Below, piece by piece: positions 1-10,400 of a stretch of 64,000 nucleotides of DNA (position 1 is the stretch's first letter; every line of letters starts with the position of its first letter). Source of the stretch: Streptomyces regalis. Lineage in GTDB: Bacteria > Actinomycetota > Actinomycetes > Streptomycetales > Streptomycetaceae. The notes below the pieces were generated by a model. The model worked only from the letters and a program-made list of their open reading frames with translations, was not told where the DNA came from and ran no database searches. Made by a program: the position numbers and the translations under genes. Location of the stretch: positions 1 to 64,000 of the forward strand of contig NZ_LLZG01000131.1 of the NCBI RefSeq assembly GCF_001509475.1. The letters run 5' to 3'.

Positions 1-1584
1 CACGACGACTCGGCTGCCAATTAGGAATTGCGAATGATCGCTCCGTAGGGAATCGACAGCGAGGTCGTCCGTCGGGAGGCACCAGCACCACACCGCACGC
101 CCGGTGCTGCGCATACGGTCGATGACCTCGCCTGGGTGCCGACGGTCAGGTTGATCGTTGTAGTTGTTCGTGCCACGGTCACCCGTGAGCTGGCCGTTGA
201 TCACCAGCGGGTAGGCGCTGCGTGCCGCAAGTTCCCGGGTAGCCGCGCCCGGCTCTCCCTTCGCCACCTCTTCGAGTGCAGCTTGGGCGAGCTCCTCCGT
301 TCCGCGGAACGTGGCCTCCCAGTCCTTGGCCAGCTCGCCCGGGAACGCCGACTTCAGGTACTTCCGCATCCGTTCCCGCTTACGGGAGTCCTCTTCGGAG
401 ACGGAGCGCATGACCAGGGAGGAGGCCACGTCGAGCAGCAGCTTGGTTGTGATGTTCTTGCGGGTGCTCTGTCCGGTGATCGCGATCCGAACGGCGGAGT
501 GGATCGACTGATCACGTTCGGCGAAGAGCCGAACGATCGCCGCCGCTCGGACGGACGGATCGGCGTTGAATCCAGCGGCCTTCGCCTGGTCAGGGGTGAG
601 GGCGCCACGAAGCCAGTCGGCTTTGGCCGGAGTGATCAGTTTCCGCCGCTCGATCTCGTCCACCACGGCGTCGGCGAGGGCCTCGTTTTCCGCGGCCTCA
701 CCCCACGGCTTGGGGGAGTCTACGTGCCGGAGTGCGACCAACGACTTCACGGCAACGCCGAAGTCGGTAGTAGTGCCATCGTGTGGCTCGAAACCAACGA
801 GCAGCAGCGCCGGGAGCCGTTCGCAGCGCACGGTGACCGCCACCTCGGGGTCGACCTGTGCCGGGTCGCCCGCGGTCGTGATCGCCTCGTTCAGCTTGCG
901 GATGTGGGCGCGCAGCTTCGCCGTGTCCCGAATGTAGGGGACGTCGGCGGACCTGAGATCGAGCAGGTCGTGGGCGCACGTCACGCGGCTCGACCCCTCG
1001 ACGGTGACCGGAACCGTCACCCCGGGTGTGTTGTCCTCGTGCTGGAAGGCCGTAGCGGCGAGCCACACCTCCGTCATCACGCCCTGGTGACGGAGGGACT
1101 CTCGCCAGTCGTTGTGGTCGAGCACGTACTCCTTGGCCAGTTGTGCCGCCCACGCGAGGTGTTCCTGGTTAGCGAGCCGTTGTACGAGTTCCGGGCGCTT
1201 CCCGGACGCCGCGATCGGCTCGGCCAGCGGGCGAAAGCGCGTGCTCTCGCCAGTACCGATCAGGTTCGACGCCGGGTGCCGCCGCGACGGACCGATCCGC
1301 GGGTTCCGCGGGTCCGGGATGATATGGCGCGCCCATACGTCAGCCCGGATGGCCAGGATCACGCCGCCGGGCACCCGCAGCCGCTCGGGGGACTCCGCCG
1401 CCCTGCGAGCGATGGATGGGTCGACGACAGCTTGCGCAAGGGCCATTGCGGCGGACTCGCCCATGGCGAAGTGCTCGATGAGTTTGTCGGCCAGCTTCCG
1501 TGTCGCGGCCGCCAACGCAGGCATCGGCAAGGCTTCGACGGGGCGGGGCAACACCGTCTCGCCCGAGGTGGATGATGACTCCAT
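1..1584 (-). CDS. Unidentified large protein, 3' end outside the window
   Basis: An open frame starts at ATG 1584 and runs to base 1 without a stop, giving 528 codons of a longer protein. GGAG lies 8 nt before the ATG, which supports this start. I do not recognise the family. The N-terminal 80 residues are alanine-rich and probably helical. Residues 87-99 read HIIPDPRNPRIGP, loosely like the first box of ParB/sulfiredoxin-fold domains, but the usual downstream motifs are not obvious. A charged, K/R/E-rich helical stretch follows around residues 370-450. No signal peptide or membrane segment is visible. Codon use is Streptomyces-like, so the gene looks maintained. It adjoins decayed mobile DNA, so a role in an accessory system is possible but unproven. 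Confidence 0.75.
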   Translation of the reverse strand, partial: MESSSTSGETVLPRPVEALPMPALAAATRKLADKLIEHFAMGESAAMALAQAVVDPSIARRAAESPERLRVPGGVILAIRADVWARHIIPDPRNPRIGPSRRHPASNLIGTGESTRFRPLAEPIAASGKRPELVQRLANQEHLAWAAQLAKEYVLDHNDWRESLRHQGVMTEVWLAATAFQHEDNTPGVTVPVTVEGSSRVTCAHDLLDLRSADVPYIRDTAKLRAHIRKLNEAITTAGDPAQVDPEVAVTVRCERLPALLLVGFEPHDGTTTDFGVAVKSLVALRHVDSPKPWGEAAENEALADAVVDEIERRKLITPAKADWLRGALTPDQAKAAGFNADPSVRAAAIVRLFAERDQSIHSAVRIAITGQSTRKNITTKLLLDVASSLVMRSVSEEDSRKRERMRKYLKSAFPGELAKDWEATFRGTEELAQAALEEVAKGEPGAATRELAARSAYPLVINGQLTGDRGTNNYNDQPDRRHPGEVIDRMRSTGRAVWCWCLPTDDLAVDSLRSDHSQFLIGSRVVV

Positions 1585-2104
1585 CAGATGGTCTCCGATC
1601 TTCGTCCCGGTGTCCGTCCGGGAACGCACCCGGACGCCGTGGTCGTCCAGGGAGATCGGTCACGCTGTTTCCCGTTCTCCCCCTCGGCTCGCCCGGGTAG
1701 GACCCGATGTGTCCGAGACGGCATCAGCACGCTCGACCGCATTTCCGAGACGTACCGGCGCCGACCGCCGGCGTTGCCGCCCACCGCCCCCATGGCGAAG
1801 GTGAGGAGCTTGAGTCCGCTGATGTGACTGCGCGAAAGACGCTAGCAGCGAGGTCGACATCTCATCAGAATTCCTCTTTTCTATGCCCGTTGACACTAGA
1901 ACTGTGCTAAGGCGTGCGCTCGAGCAGGGCTTCGCCCAGTCACGGGCCGACTCATCGAAGGCGTCAGCCCAGGACGGCCGACTTCATCACCATGCGCGAG
2001 GGATCAGCAGCCCGTCGGTTCCGCCCCCGGCGCGAGCGGCGCCAACCGAGACCGTCCCTCCACCCTCACCGTGGCACAAATACGCAGGTCAGCGCCGTGC
2101 GCAC
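1585..2104. other. Intergenic region upstream of the left-edge gene
   Basis: This 520-bp stretch holds no gene I can support. A minus-strand frame at 1660-1896 (78 codons, with a GAGG near 1876) could be a small leader peptide gene, but its composition is not protein-like over most of its length. The promoter of the left-edge gene presumably lies here. The AT-richer part around 1855-1910 is the likeliest place for a promoter. Confidence 0.4.
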
Positions 2105-2690
2105 GACCAGCCATGTTTTGTGGCTCCTGTCGGGGACTCGAACCTACGGCCAAGCCCACTACGGCAAGTCATAAGTCGCCGCCACGGTGACCCGCCCTCC
2201 GCAAAACCGCTGGTCGCCCCCGTTCCCATCTGTTGGGTACCCCGCCGAGGGTTCGAACCTGCGCAACGCCCGTCTTCTGGCACCCCGGCACGCTTCGAGC
2301 TCAGAGCGAAACGGTCGCCGTCACCACCAACGACCCACCCCCGACCGGCGACGATCCGGCTTCCCATGTTTTGCGGCTCCCGCCCAGGACTCGAACCTGC
2401 GGCCAAGCGCCATCGGCCTACCGCTTCAACTGGACGACCGTCTGGATCACCAGCTGCCCACCCCCAACCGGCGGCTTCCCTCGTTCCCATGTTCTGGGTC
2501 CCCCGCCGGGGATTCGAACCTGCGCGGTCACCGGGATGGCGTTCCCGCACCGGCACCCCGGCGGGCACCGAGCTCAAAGCGAAACGGCCCGCGTCACCAC
2601 CAACGACCCACCGGTGACCAGCGACGATCCGGCTTCCCATGTTTTGCGGCTCCTGCCAAGGACTCCAACCTGCGGCCAAGCCCCCTTCCC
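2105..2690 (-). repeat. Imperfect repeats resembling tRNA 3' halves
   Basis: Five segments, near 2111, 2221, 2364, 2482 and 2634, each contain a T-arm-like block on the minus strand (for example AGGTTCGAGTCC or AGGTTCGAATCC) followed by an acceptor-like GC run. They fall into two alternating types with a combined period of roughly 260-275 bp: three copies of one type and two of the other. The copy near 2390-2440 also keeps a D-loop-like AGTTGAAGCGGTAGG on the minus strand, but its anticodon arm is missing. None folds into a full cloverleaf by eye. They look like duplicated remnants of tRNA genes, perhaps from repeated integration at a tRNA att site. A similar copy lies at 16845-16985. Confidence 0.6.
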
Positions 2691-2786
2691 GAACCCACGG
2701 CCCAGAGCCTCCCGCTCCCCCATGGCCAGCCCGGCCGACAAGCAAGTCGACGCACTTCTCGCCGGCCAGAGGTCAACTGGCGGTGA

Positions 2787-3395
2787 CGGCAGCACGTCCG
2801 GCGACAGCGCCGCTGCCCGCGCCGTGGCGCTCGTCATCCGCCGGCGGTGATGACGCCGACAGGGCACCTCGTACCCGACCTCCGCCGCCGATAGAGACAC
2901 GTCGCCCACGACGACCTGCTCCCCCTCGACGACCATCTCCCCATCACCGTGCGCGCATTGTGCGTGGCCCGAGCACCGCACCAGCACATCGCCTCGACCT
3001 GCAAAGTCTCCAGGCGATCGGCAAGTTCGATCAGACGCTGGGAGCCAGGAAAAAGCCTCGTCCGGAAGTCAGTGGTGATGCCGAACGCGAAGACGTCCAG
3101 CTCCAAGTCATCCACGATCCGGGCCAGTTGATCAATCTGCCCGGACAGCAGGAACTGGGCCTCGTCCACAATCACATAGTCGACCCGGCCACCCCGAGAC
3201 AACTCCTCCACCACATATCCGTACGGATCCAGCCCCGGCCCAGCCTCCACCGCGTCGGTCACCAGCCCCAGACGCGACGACAACTTGCCCTCACCCGCAC
3301 GGTCATCACGCGTAAAGATCAGACCCTGCAGACCACTCGCCGTTCGATTATGTTCGATTTGTAGCGCCAAAGTCGTTTTGCTTGACCATCCACCA
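2787..3395 (-). pseudogene. Decayed second thymidine kinase
   Basis: The region encodes most of a type II thymidine kinase, closely similar to the intact copy at 44099-44746. It keeps LALQIEHN, FTRDDRAGEGKLSSRLGL, FAFGITTDFRT and CWCGARATHNAR. It is broken in two ways. The N-terminus with the ATP-binding P-loop (GTMDCGKST in the intact gene) is replaced by GGWSSKTT, with no start codon in place. A frameshift near 2945 then moves the zinc-binding C-terminal part (MVVEGEQVVVGDV to PCRRHHRRRM) into another frame, and the original stop is lost. No active kinase is expected. It was probably acquired or duplicated with neighbouring mobile DNA and is now decaying. Confidence 0.9.
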
Positions 3396-3404
3396 TCTAC
3401 TGAT

Positions 3405-3560
3405 CTTTCAGAATGAGGCCAGCTGGCCCGGGATGGTGGCGGGTGTGCCGCAAGTCGTGCACCCGCTTGCCGAGCGGTGACGCGAAATCCTCTGGGCTGA
3501 CGTATTTGTACGAGGAGACCGGCGTGACCGTGAAGCCCGAGGTGCTGAACGTAGCCCATG
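3405..3560 (-). pseudogene. Tyrosine recombinase tail fragment
   Basis: The minus strand encodes SPLGKRVHDLRHT, the H-x-L-R-H box that carries catalytic residues of phage-type tyrosine recombinases. About 30 plausible residues precede it. The frame then runs into unrelated sequence, and neither the N-terminal DNA-binding domain nor the catalytic tyrosine is present. It abuts the broken end of the second thymidine kinase. It is best read as a relic of an integrase that once served an element here. Confidence 0.55.
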
Positions 3561-4071
3561 TCATCCACAGCGCCTGGGGCGCCGAACGGCTTCCTCACGG
3601 CCTTCGCCACCCGTAGCTTGACAGCGGTCCTGAAGTGTCCCTCGATGGCTAGGGCCGACCGCGGGCCCAACAGATGACATCCAATGCTGCAGCAGTCCTG
3701 CCGGGTAAGACATCGAAGCTCCCGGCGGACACGTGTGATCTTGGTCGAGAACCCATCTACCAGGAGCTTCGTCGTTGCGCAGGACAGTCCAACTCGCAGT
3801 CAGGGACCGCCAGCTTGAAAAGGGCTCACTGACAGGTCGAAGCCGATCAGAGACGTGACCTTCCGTGAGGACGCTGTTGCATCCGGCCCCGGAACGCACC
3901 CCGGACGCTGGCAGCCTTGACCAAAACCGCCGAGGCCGCCGATCACTACCGGACTCAACCTCATCGCGCCCACCAGCCGAGCAAGATCGCTCCTTGCGAT
4001 GCCCCACACCCGACCCCACCCTGCAAGTCGAACACTGCCCGCAATCTCCGTCACATTAGTAGGCTGTGAGG
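3561..4071. other. Intergenic, no convincing gene
   Basis: About 500 bp without a supported gene. Frames on both strands exist (3561-4019 minus, 3865-4059 plus) but show no recognisable domain, start context or coherent composition. The stretch is probably decayed mobile DNA. Its right end should carry the promoter of the XRE-type regulator. Confidence 0.4.
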
Positions 4072-4434
4072 ATGACTAATCAGCCTAGTTTTTCGAGTAT
4101 CTTGCGTGGCCTGATGGAGACCCGTGGACTGTCACCCCGGGCAGTCAGCCGAGCCTCAGCGCGTGCCGAATCGACCATTCTGCAATTGCTCCATGAGCGC
4201 ATTAAACCAACACCGGAAATAGTGAAAGACATCGCACCGGCACTGCAGATGCCAGAAGCCGATTTGCTCACAATCGCCGGCCTCCCAGCGACGCCTATCT
4301 CAAACCACCCCGAACCCTACCGCAATACGGCCGAAATTGGCGAGCTGGTCTCGATCGCTGGCTCGCTAACGACCGCGCAAGTCCGGCAATTGCTTGAGCT
4401 AGCCCGCAAGATCAAGAACGACGACCACAGTTGA
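4072..4434 (+). CDS. XRE-type helix-turn-helix regulator
   Basis: A 120-residue protein whose first 70 residues fit the lambda-repressor/XRE fold: SILRGLMETRGLSPRAVSRA supplies helices 1-3, and residues up to about 70 complete the bundle (the ILQLLHERIKPTPEIV segment). The remaining 50 residues form a helical tail (IGELVSIAGSLTTAQVRQLL) suited to dimerisation. I chose ATG 4072; a GTG at 4066 is in frame and overlaps the apparent GTGAGG ribosome site. The gene is visibly richer in A/T third positions than the core genes, as expected for acquired DNA. It converges on the RHS toxin-like gene, with a strong hairpin between. It may regulate the island, but no target is visible. Confidence 0.75.
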   Translation: MTNQPSFSSILRGLMETRGLSPRAVSRASARAESTILQLLHERIKPTPEIVKDIAPALQMPEADLLTIAGLPATPISNHPEPYRNTAEIGELVSIAGSLTTAQVRQLLELARKIKNDDHS

Positions 4435-4439
4435 ACACT

Positions 4440-4481
4440 CTACTGCTCCCGCTCGCCCAGTTGGGCGAGCGGGAGCAGTAG
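4440..4481. terminator. Bidirectional terminator hairpin
   Basis: A perfect inverted repeat with 19-base arms and a 4-base loop sits between the stops of the convergent XRE-type gene and the RHS gene. It is GC-rich and without a long T run, typical of Streptomyces terminators, and would serve both genes. Confidence 0.85.
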
Positions 4482-4491
4482 GAAGTGGGAC

Positions 4492-7400
4492 TCACTTAAA
4501 AGCGAAAGGATCCCAGCTCGCTCCACCCGTGTTGAAGCCATTTCCATTCAGAGCATCTCGCGCCACCGACTCCATCCCAGACCCATTAGGCCTGTAGTGG
4601 CCAGAGAAGTTGTCGAGCCTAACAATGGACCCGTTCGATACGTCGAATGTTCCCGCCATCGCCACAGGCTTTCCTCCGGAGAGGCTCGTGTGCCCGGGAA
4701 ACACGCCGCTGTCATAGACGCTCTCATGAAACGCCCTCACTGAACCTCCCGGCATCACCACGTAATGGTAATTGCCGTCCTGGAGGTTACCTCCCCTAGT
4801 CAACATTGCGCCCGCGGGCAGGGGGTCCTGCGGAGTCGTATCCGTACCGCGACGCCCGGCGACATATGTTCTGGTCATACCTGTGCTTGGTCCGCAGGTA
4901 TTGTGCACAAGTACAGGCGTCCGGCCAGCCAGCACGTAGTACGTGTGGAGGTCGTCGACGGTGAGGTTGTAGGTGCGGGCGTGCTTGGTGAAGGGTTTGT
5001 TGGCGGTGACGATGACAGTGTCGCCGTCGTCGGTGCGCAGGGTCATTCCCGGTTCGAGGTTATCTGCTTCGACCCAGCGCCTCTCTGAAGGTGACCAGAA
5101 GGGGTGCTCGTGGGTTGCCGTCAGTTTTTCAATGCCATCCTCGGTGGCGATGGACAGCGTGTTGAAGTGCTTGTCATCTTCGGTGCGGATGAGCCGGGTG
5201 ACCTCTCTGGGGCCGGTTTCCCCAGTCTTTGGATCCGTTGCAAGGACTTTGTCGCCAACCTTGATGTCCTTGATGGCCTTTGTCTTCCCGTCGGCAAGCA
5301 GCACGTCCGTGTCGCCAAGGAAGCAATTGCAGCCGTACGAACCTCCCCCTACACCCAGAGCTATCAACTCAAGAGCCTGGCGCATGGAGCTGGCAGTGAA
5401 TTCCTCCCAAGTCGCCTCTGATGCGCATGCCTTTGCGTGTTCGAGGCAGTATGTCGCCGCTATTCGCTTCGCACCGTCCACATCATCGTGGCCAAGCAAG
5501 TAGCTATATGCCGCCCGGCACCCAGCTCGCCCATAACAGGCCATGGACAGTCGGTCGCCCTCTCCCACCTCGGTTGCCCAGAAGTCGCCAGCTCCCGATG
5601 TTCCGCTGCCGTAGGCGTAGAAGTAACTCAGCAGGGCGTCGCGATCATCTGTCTGCGGTCCAATCTCCAACAAACGCTTTTCAACTGACTCGCCGCAGCC
5701 ACTGTTGCAGGGGTAGTACGGGCGCGGCTTGCTGTAGTCGACGGCTTCGTTGGGACGTCCGTTGCCTGGTGTTCCGTCAGGCCGCGTGGGGCAGGCCGGA
5801 TACTCACCACCGCAGGCGAGGCCGAGGCCGCTGGGGTCGCTGAACGTGAGGGGGTTGTTGGCGCTGTAGCCGTAGCCGTTGAGTGTTTGGGGTTTGTCGG
5901 TCTCGAGGAGTGGGTCGACGCTGATGAATTGGCCGATGGCGGGGTCGTATTGGCGTGCGCCGATGTGGGTGAGGCCTGTGGTGATGTCGTTGGTTTTACC
6001 GAGGAATCCCTTGTCGTCGGGCCAGGGATTTCCGGTGGGCTTACCACGCTCGGCGCCGAAGGGGCTCAGGTAGCGCTTGCTCGGGGTTTGGGTGTTGTCG
6101 GCGGTGATGGCCAGGGACTGGGTGCCGTGGTGGTCGCCGGCGAGGTAGGTCAGCTTGTTGGCGCCGGTTGCGTTGGAGCGGACTGCAGCCGACCCGTAGT
6201 AGCGCTGGGCCCACAAGGTGCCATTTGCCCTGAGGTGCAGTTCCGTTGTACCGGCGTAGAGGACACGTTCTCCGCCCTGGGCGGTGCGGACGAGGATGGA
6301 GCCGTCAGGGCCGTAGAGATAGTCGGTGGCTTTGCCGTCTTCAGTTAGCTTGGCGAGCTTGCCCTCTTCGGACCAGACAAGCTCCTGCGTCTTGTTCGGG
6401 CCGGGGCGCCTGGTGGTGTTGCCGGTGTCGTCGTAGCTGTAGGTGCGGTCGGGGTTGGTGCAGTCGGCTTTGGTACTGGTGCCGGTGAGAGCGTGCGGCT
6501 GGGTTGCTTTCTCGTGGCAGTAGGTGGTGTTGGTGTTGCCGGTGGCCTTGTGTGTGGTCTCCAGGCGACGCTGGCCCGCGCTGGTGTACTCATACGAGGT
6601 CCAGTACGGGGCCGGCCCGGACAGGCTGGCGGCGCTGCGGGGATCGGAGCACTTCTGCGAGCTGGGGGTCCAGGCTTCGGTCAGGCGGCGGTGGCCGTCG
6701 TAGGTGAAGCACTGGGTTTCCGCGCCGCCGCCGAGGGTGGAGGTGTCGGCGATGGAGGTGACGTTGCCGGCCTGGTCGTAGCTGTAGTTGAGGTCCTGCA
6801 GCGGGCTCGGGTGAGCCTGGGCGTGGATGTAGCTGCGGGTGACGCGCCCGGTGCCTTCTTCGAATGTGTTCGCGAGGTAGCTCTTCTTGGTTTCCTCGTT
6901 GTTGGCGGTGCCCAGGGTTCGCAGGTCGGCCTGGCCGAGCGCGGTGTAGTGGGTGTCGAGGATGTAGCCGGTGCTGCCGCCGAGTGTGGTGGGCTGACCG
7001 AGGCCGTTGTAGCCGTACTCGACGATTTCGGAAGGCAGTCCACCCAGGGCGGGTTCCTCAGTGTTCTGGAGGGTTCCGTCGATGTTGTAGTAGCTGGTGT
7101 ATTCCAACGTCTGCGGGGCTCCTGCCTCGACGAAGGAGTCGTTGGCGGGCAGGTCCAGCTTGGTGGCGGTGGGTCGGTTGAGGCTGTCGTAGGCGGTGAC
7201 TGTCTGGGTGTAGGCCTGGCCCGCCTTGCCGCCGACGTAGCGCGTGGAGGTGGCCGGCTGTCCCTTGCCGTTGGGGACGGTGTCGTAGGTGTAGTTGGTG
7301 AGCTGGGTGGCGTCCGACTTTGAGCCCGCCCAGGTGCCCTCGATGCGGCCGATGGCGTCGTAGTCGGTCACGACCGACTTGCCCTCGGCGTTAGTGGTCT

Positions 7401-10400
7401 TAATGGCCTGGTCGAGAATGTTGTAGTCGGTGTCCGTGGCGCCCGTATCCGGATCCGTGGCTTTGTCCAGTCGCCCGTACAAATCGTAGGTGTAGCCCCA
7501 CTCGGCCTTGTCGGGGCCCGTGATCGTCTGCGGCTTGCCGTCCAACGTGAAGCCGAACTTCGTGGAGGTATAGGTGGCACCGAGACCGTCGCCGTAGTCG
7601 CTGTCGGCAGGGTTCTTGCCCGCATACTCGCGGGTTTCTACGGTGCGCCCGAGGGCGTCAGTGATGGTCCGGGCGGCCGATCCTCCCTCGAGCGCCGAGG
7701 TGGCGGTGGAGTCCCCGGTGTAACTGGTGGACGTGGACCACTTCTTGACGCCCATGACCAGCAGGCTGCTGGTGACCGGGCGGCCTGCGCCGTCGAAGAC
7801 AGTCTCGGTCTGGTTGGGGGCCTTGCCGTAGGCGGCGCGGGCATACTTGCCGTTGGGCGTGCTGAGGATGTCGAAGATGTCCGCGTGCGTCTCGTAGGCC
7901 AGACCGCGGGTGTCGTAGCGGGTGTCCGTCAGTAGCCGGCCGCCCTGTGGGGTCGGGGACTGGGTCTGCAGCGGCCGCAGCAGCGCGTCATAGATTGCGT
8001 AGCTGGTGTTGTAGGTGGTGCCGTCCTTCTTCAGGGCCGAGCTCGACACCCAGGACTGGCTCTTGTTGTCGATGTGGTAGGCGAACTTGCTGTTGGGGCT
8101 CTGGGTGCCGCTGTCCCGGTTGGGCAACCACACGTCGGTGAGACGGCCGAGAGCGTCGTAGGCGAGTTGCGTCTTCTTCGTGTTCGCGTCGAAGCTGCGC
8201 AGCACCAGACCACGGCGCGCATCAAGGTAGCTGATGCCCTTGAAGCCCTTGGCGTCCGTTGAAATGGTCTTCGTCAACGGGCCGGCAGTGGCGGGCGTGT
8301 AGGCGGTGGTGGCGGGAGGGATGGTGCTGTCGGCGCCGCTCACACTGGTAGTACGGCCGAGTTCGTCGTACGCGGTGGCGGAGACCTTCTGCCAGGTGAC
8401 CGCGGCGGTCGAGCTGTAGGCCTTGGCGCGACCGGTCCAGGTGGCCAGGCCCTTGGTCGGCTTCATCGTCGAGGAGTACGCGAGGTTGTCGTACGCGGTG
8501 GCGGTGTCCGACAGGACATCGCCACGCTCGGCGTCGACCGCCGGCAGGGCGAGGTCCGCGTTAGCCACGGCGCAGGGCTTGCCGACGGTGCGTGAGCGCG
8601 AGACCAGGCTGGTCAGCCCCGCCTCGTCGTTGCGGGCATACCAGGTGACCTGGCAGGTTTCGTCTCCGGTCTTGGCGTCGTCACCGCGGTCTTCGACCTT
8701 GTTCGCCATCCCGTAGTCGTCGTAACTGGTGGCCACAGTGTGGGCGCGCCACTTCTTCGCGGCGGTCAGATAGGTGTGGGTGGTGGTCTGTTTGGTGCGG
8801 ACGTAGCGGGCTGCGTGGTCGGCCGCATCGGGCACGGTTTGGCGTGCGGTCTCCTTGGACCACGGCTCGTTCACCTGCGCGCTGATGGCGGTAGCACCGT
8901 CGTAAGTGACCTGCTGGCGCAGTTGGCCGGCGTACTGGTCGCTGTCGGCGATCCCGGCGACGCCGAGGGAAGGCGCCGCGAGAGGAGCGAGGGTGACAGA
9001 GCGGGTGGTGCCGTCCTTCTTCTTGTCGCCGTCCATGCCCTGCATGAACAGCGACACAGCCTTGGAGCGGGTGGTGCTTTCGGCACCCGTGTACGCAGTC
9101 ACCTGCCGGTAGCCGCGCCAGTCCGACCAGGTCCGCTCGTCCTTGGGGGTGAACGGGTCGTCGCTGTGATGCCAGGCCGCACCAGAGTAGTCGTAATGGT
9201 GCTCGACTGCCTCGTTCTGCGCGGTCGGGTCGGCCACGGTGACGGCCAGGACGCGGTACTTGTGGAACCAGTCCACCGATGCGTTCTCGGCGCCGTTGAT
9301 GTTCCAGTACTGCGGATAGCAGGAGCGGGTGTTGGTGTCCTCCGGTGCGGTAAGGACTTCGCTGCGCTTGCACTCCGGGGACGACAAGTTGACCGTTGTG
9401 ATGGCCCCGGTCTCCGAAGTGACGGTGGAGATGCGGTGCCGCTTCATCGGCAGGATGTGATCCGTGCCGTCCACCCGGTTCGGCCGCAACTGGTACGTGA
9501 ACGAGATCGGGTTGACCGTGATATCAGTGCCGGCCTTGGCCGTCCGTTTGATCGATTCCAGGACCAGCACGTGGTCGGAGGTGTCCCCGATGTCGCCTGC
9601 GTCCTTGTAGTCCTGGCCCAGCGTCCAGGAGTCCACCGGGTCGTAGGCCTTCGCGGTGGCGTTCCAGGAGTAGGTGTTGATGCCTGTCAGCCGCTTGCGG
9701 GAGAAGAAGGACGGGCCGGATGCGTTGCACTCGGTGTCACCATCCGAGCAGATCGCGTCGAACGGGACGTCCGGCCAGTTCTTGGCCGTGTCCTTGGTCA
9801 GCTCGGCGCAGGCGCCGACGGTGCAGCGTTCGGCGTGGTCGAGGGTGACCCTTGCGTCGGCGTCGTCGGTGAACAGGGCGCCCTTGCGCAGCCCGTACTT
9901 GATTTCCTTGAGGTAGCCGCCGCGGGTGTAGGAGGCGTTGGCCGTGGTCGCCTTGTTCTTCTTGTAGTGGTTGGATTCCTTCGTGTACCAGTAGGTGGAG
10001 ACGTTGCCGCTCGTGTCCTCGACGGAGTCGAGGTTCCACCGCCAGGCCTGGGTCAGCGCCCGGTCGGCGAACGCGTCGCCCTTCTCATAGCCCGGCTCGC
10101 CACTGTCGTCGCCGAACACCGGCACGGTCCAGGCGGAGTTGGTACGCTGGTCCGTCGCGCCGTCAAGCTTGTTCAGGCCGAAGACGTACTTGATGCCGTC
10201 CCCGGTGATGACGGTCCAGTACTCGCCGTCCTTGCCGGTGTCGCCCTCGTCCCCGTTGTCAGCCCCGGTGGAGCGGGTCACCTTGGAGGCGTCATCACCG
10301 GAAAGACGCCACACACTGTCGCTCACCTTGATCAGACGGTTTGACTTGCCGTCCAGGACCAGCTGGGCGTTGTCGTATTTCCAGCAGCGGTCGTACGTGT

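Noticed and set aside
136..1575. 479-codon plus-strand open frame
   Set aside because: It is the antisense shadow of the left-edge minus-strand gene, which has a ribosome site and coherent codon use; the plus-strand product is arginine/valine-rich with no domain.
2111..2690. Functional tRNA genes
   Set aside because: T-arm-like blocks are present, but no complete acceptor or anticodon arm can be paired, so they are remnants.
3561..4059. Small genes on either strand
   Set aside because: No domain, poor starts and incoherent composition; more likely decayed DNA.
4072..4434. XRE-type gene as immunity protein of the RHS toxin
   Set aside because: It is a DNA-binding fold on the opposite strand with its own start; immunity genes normally follow the toxin on the same strand.
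8740..10344. 534-codon plus-strand open frame
   Set aside because: Antisense to the RHS gene; low-complexity product typical of high-GC shadows.
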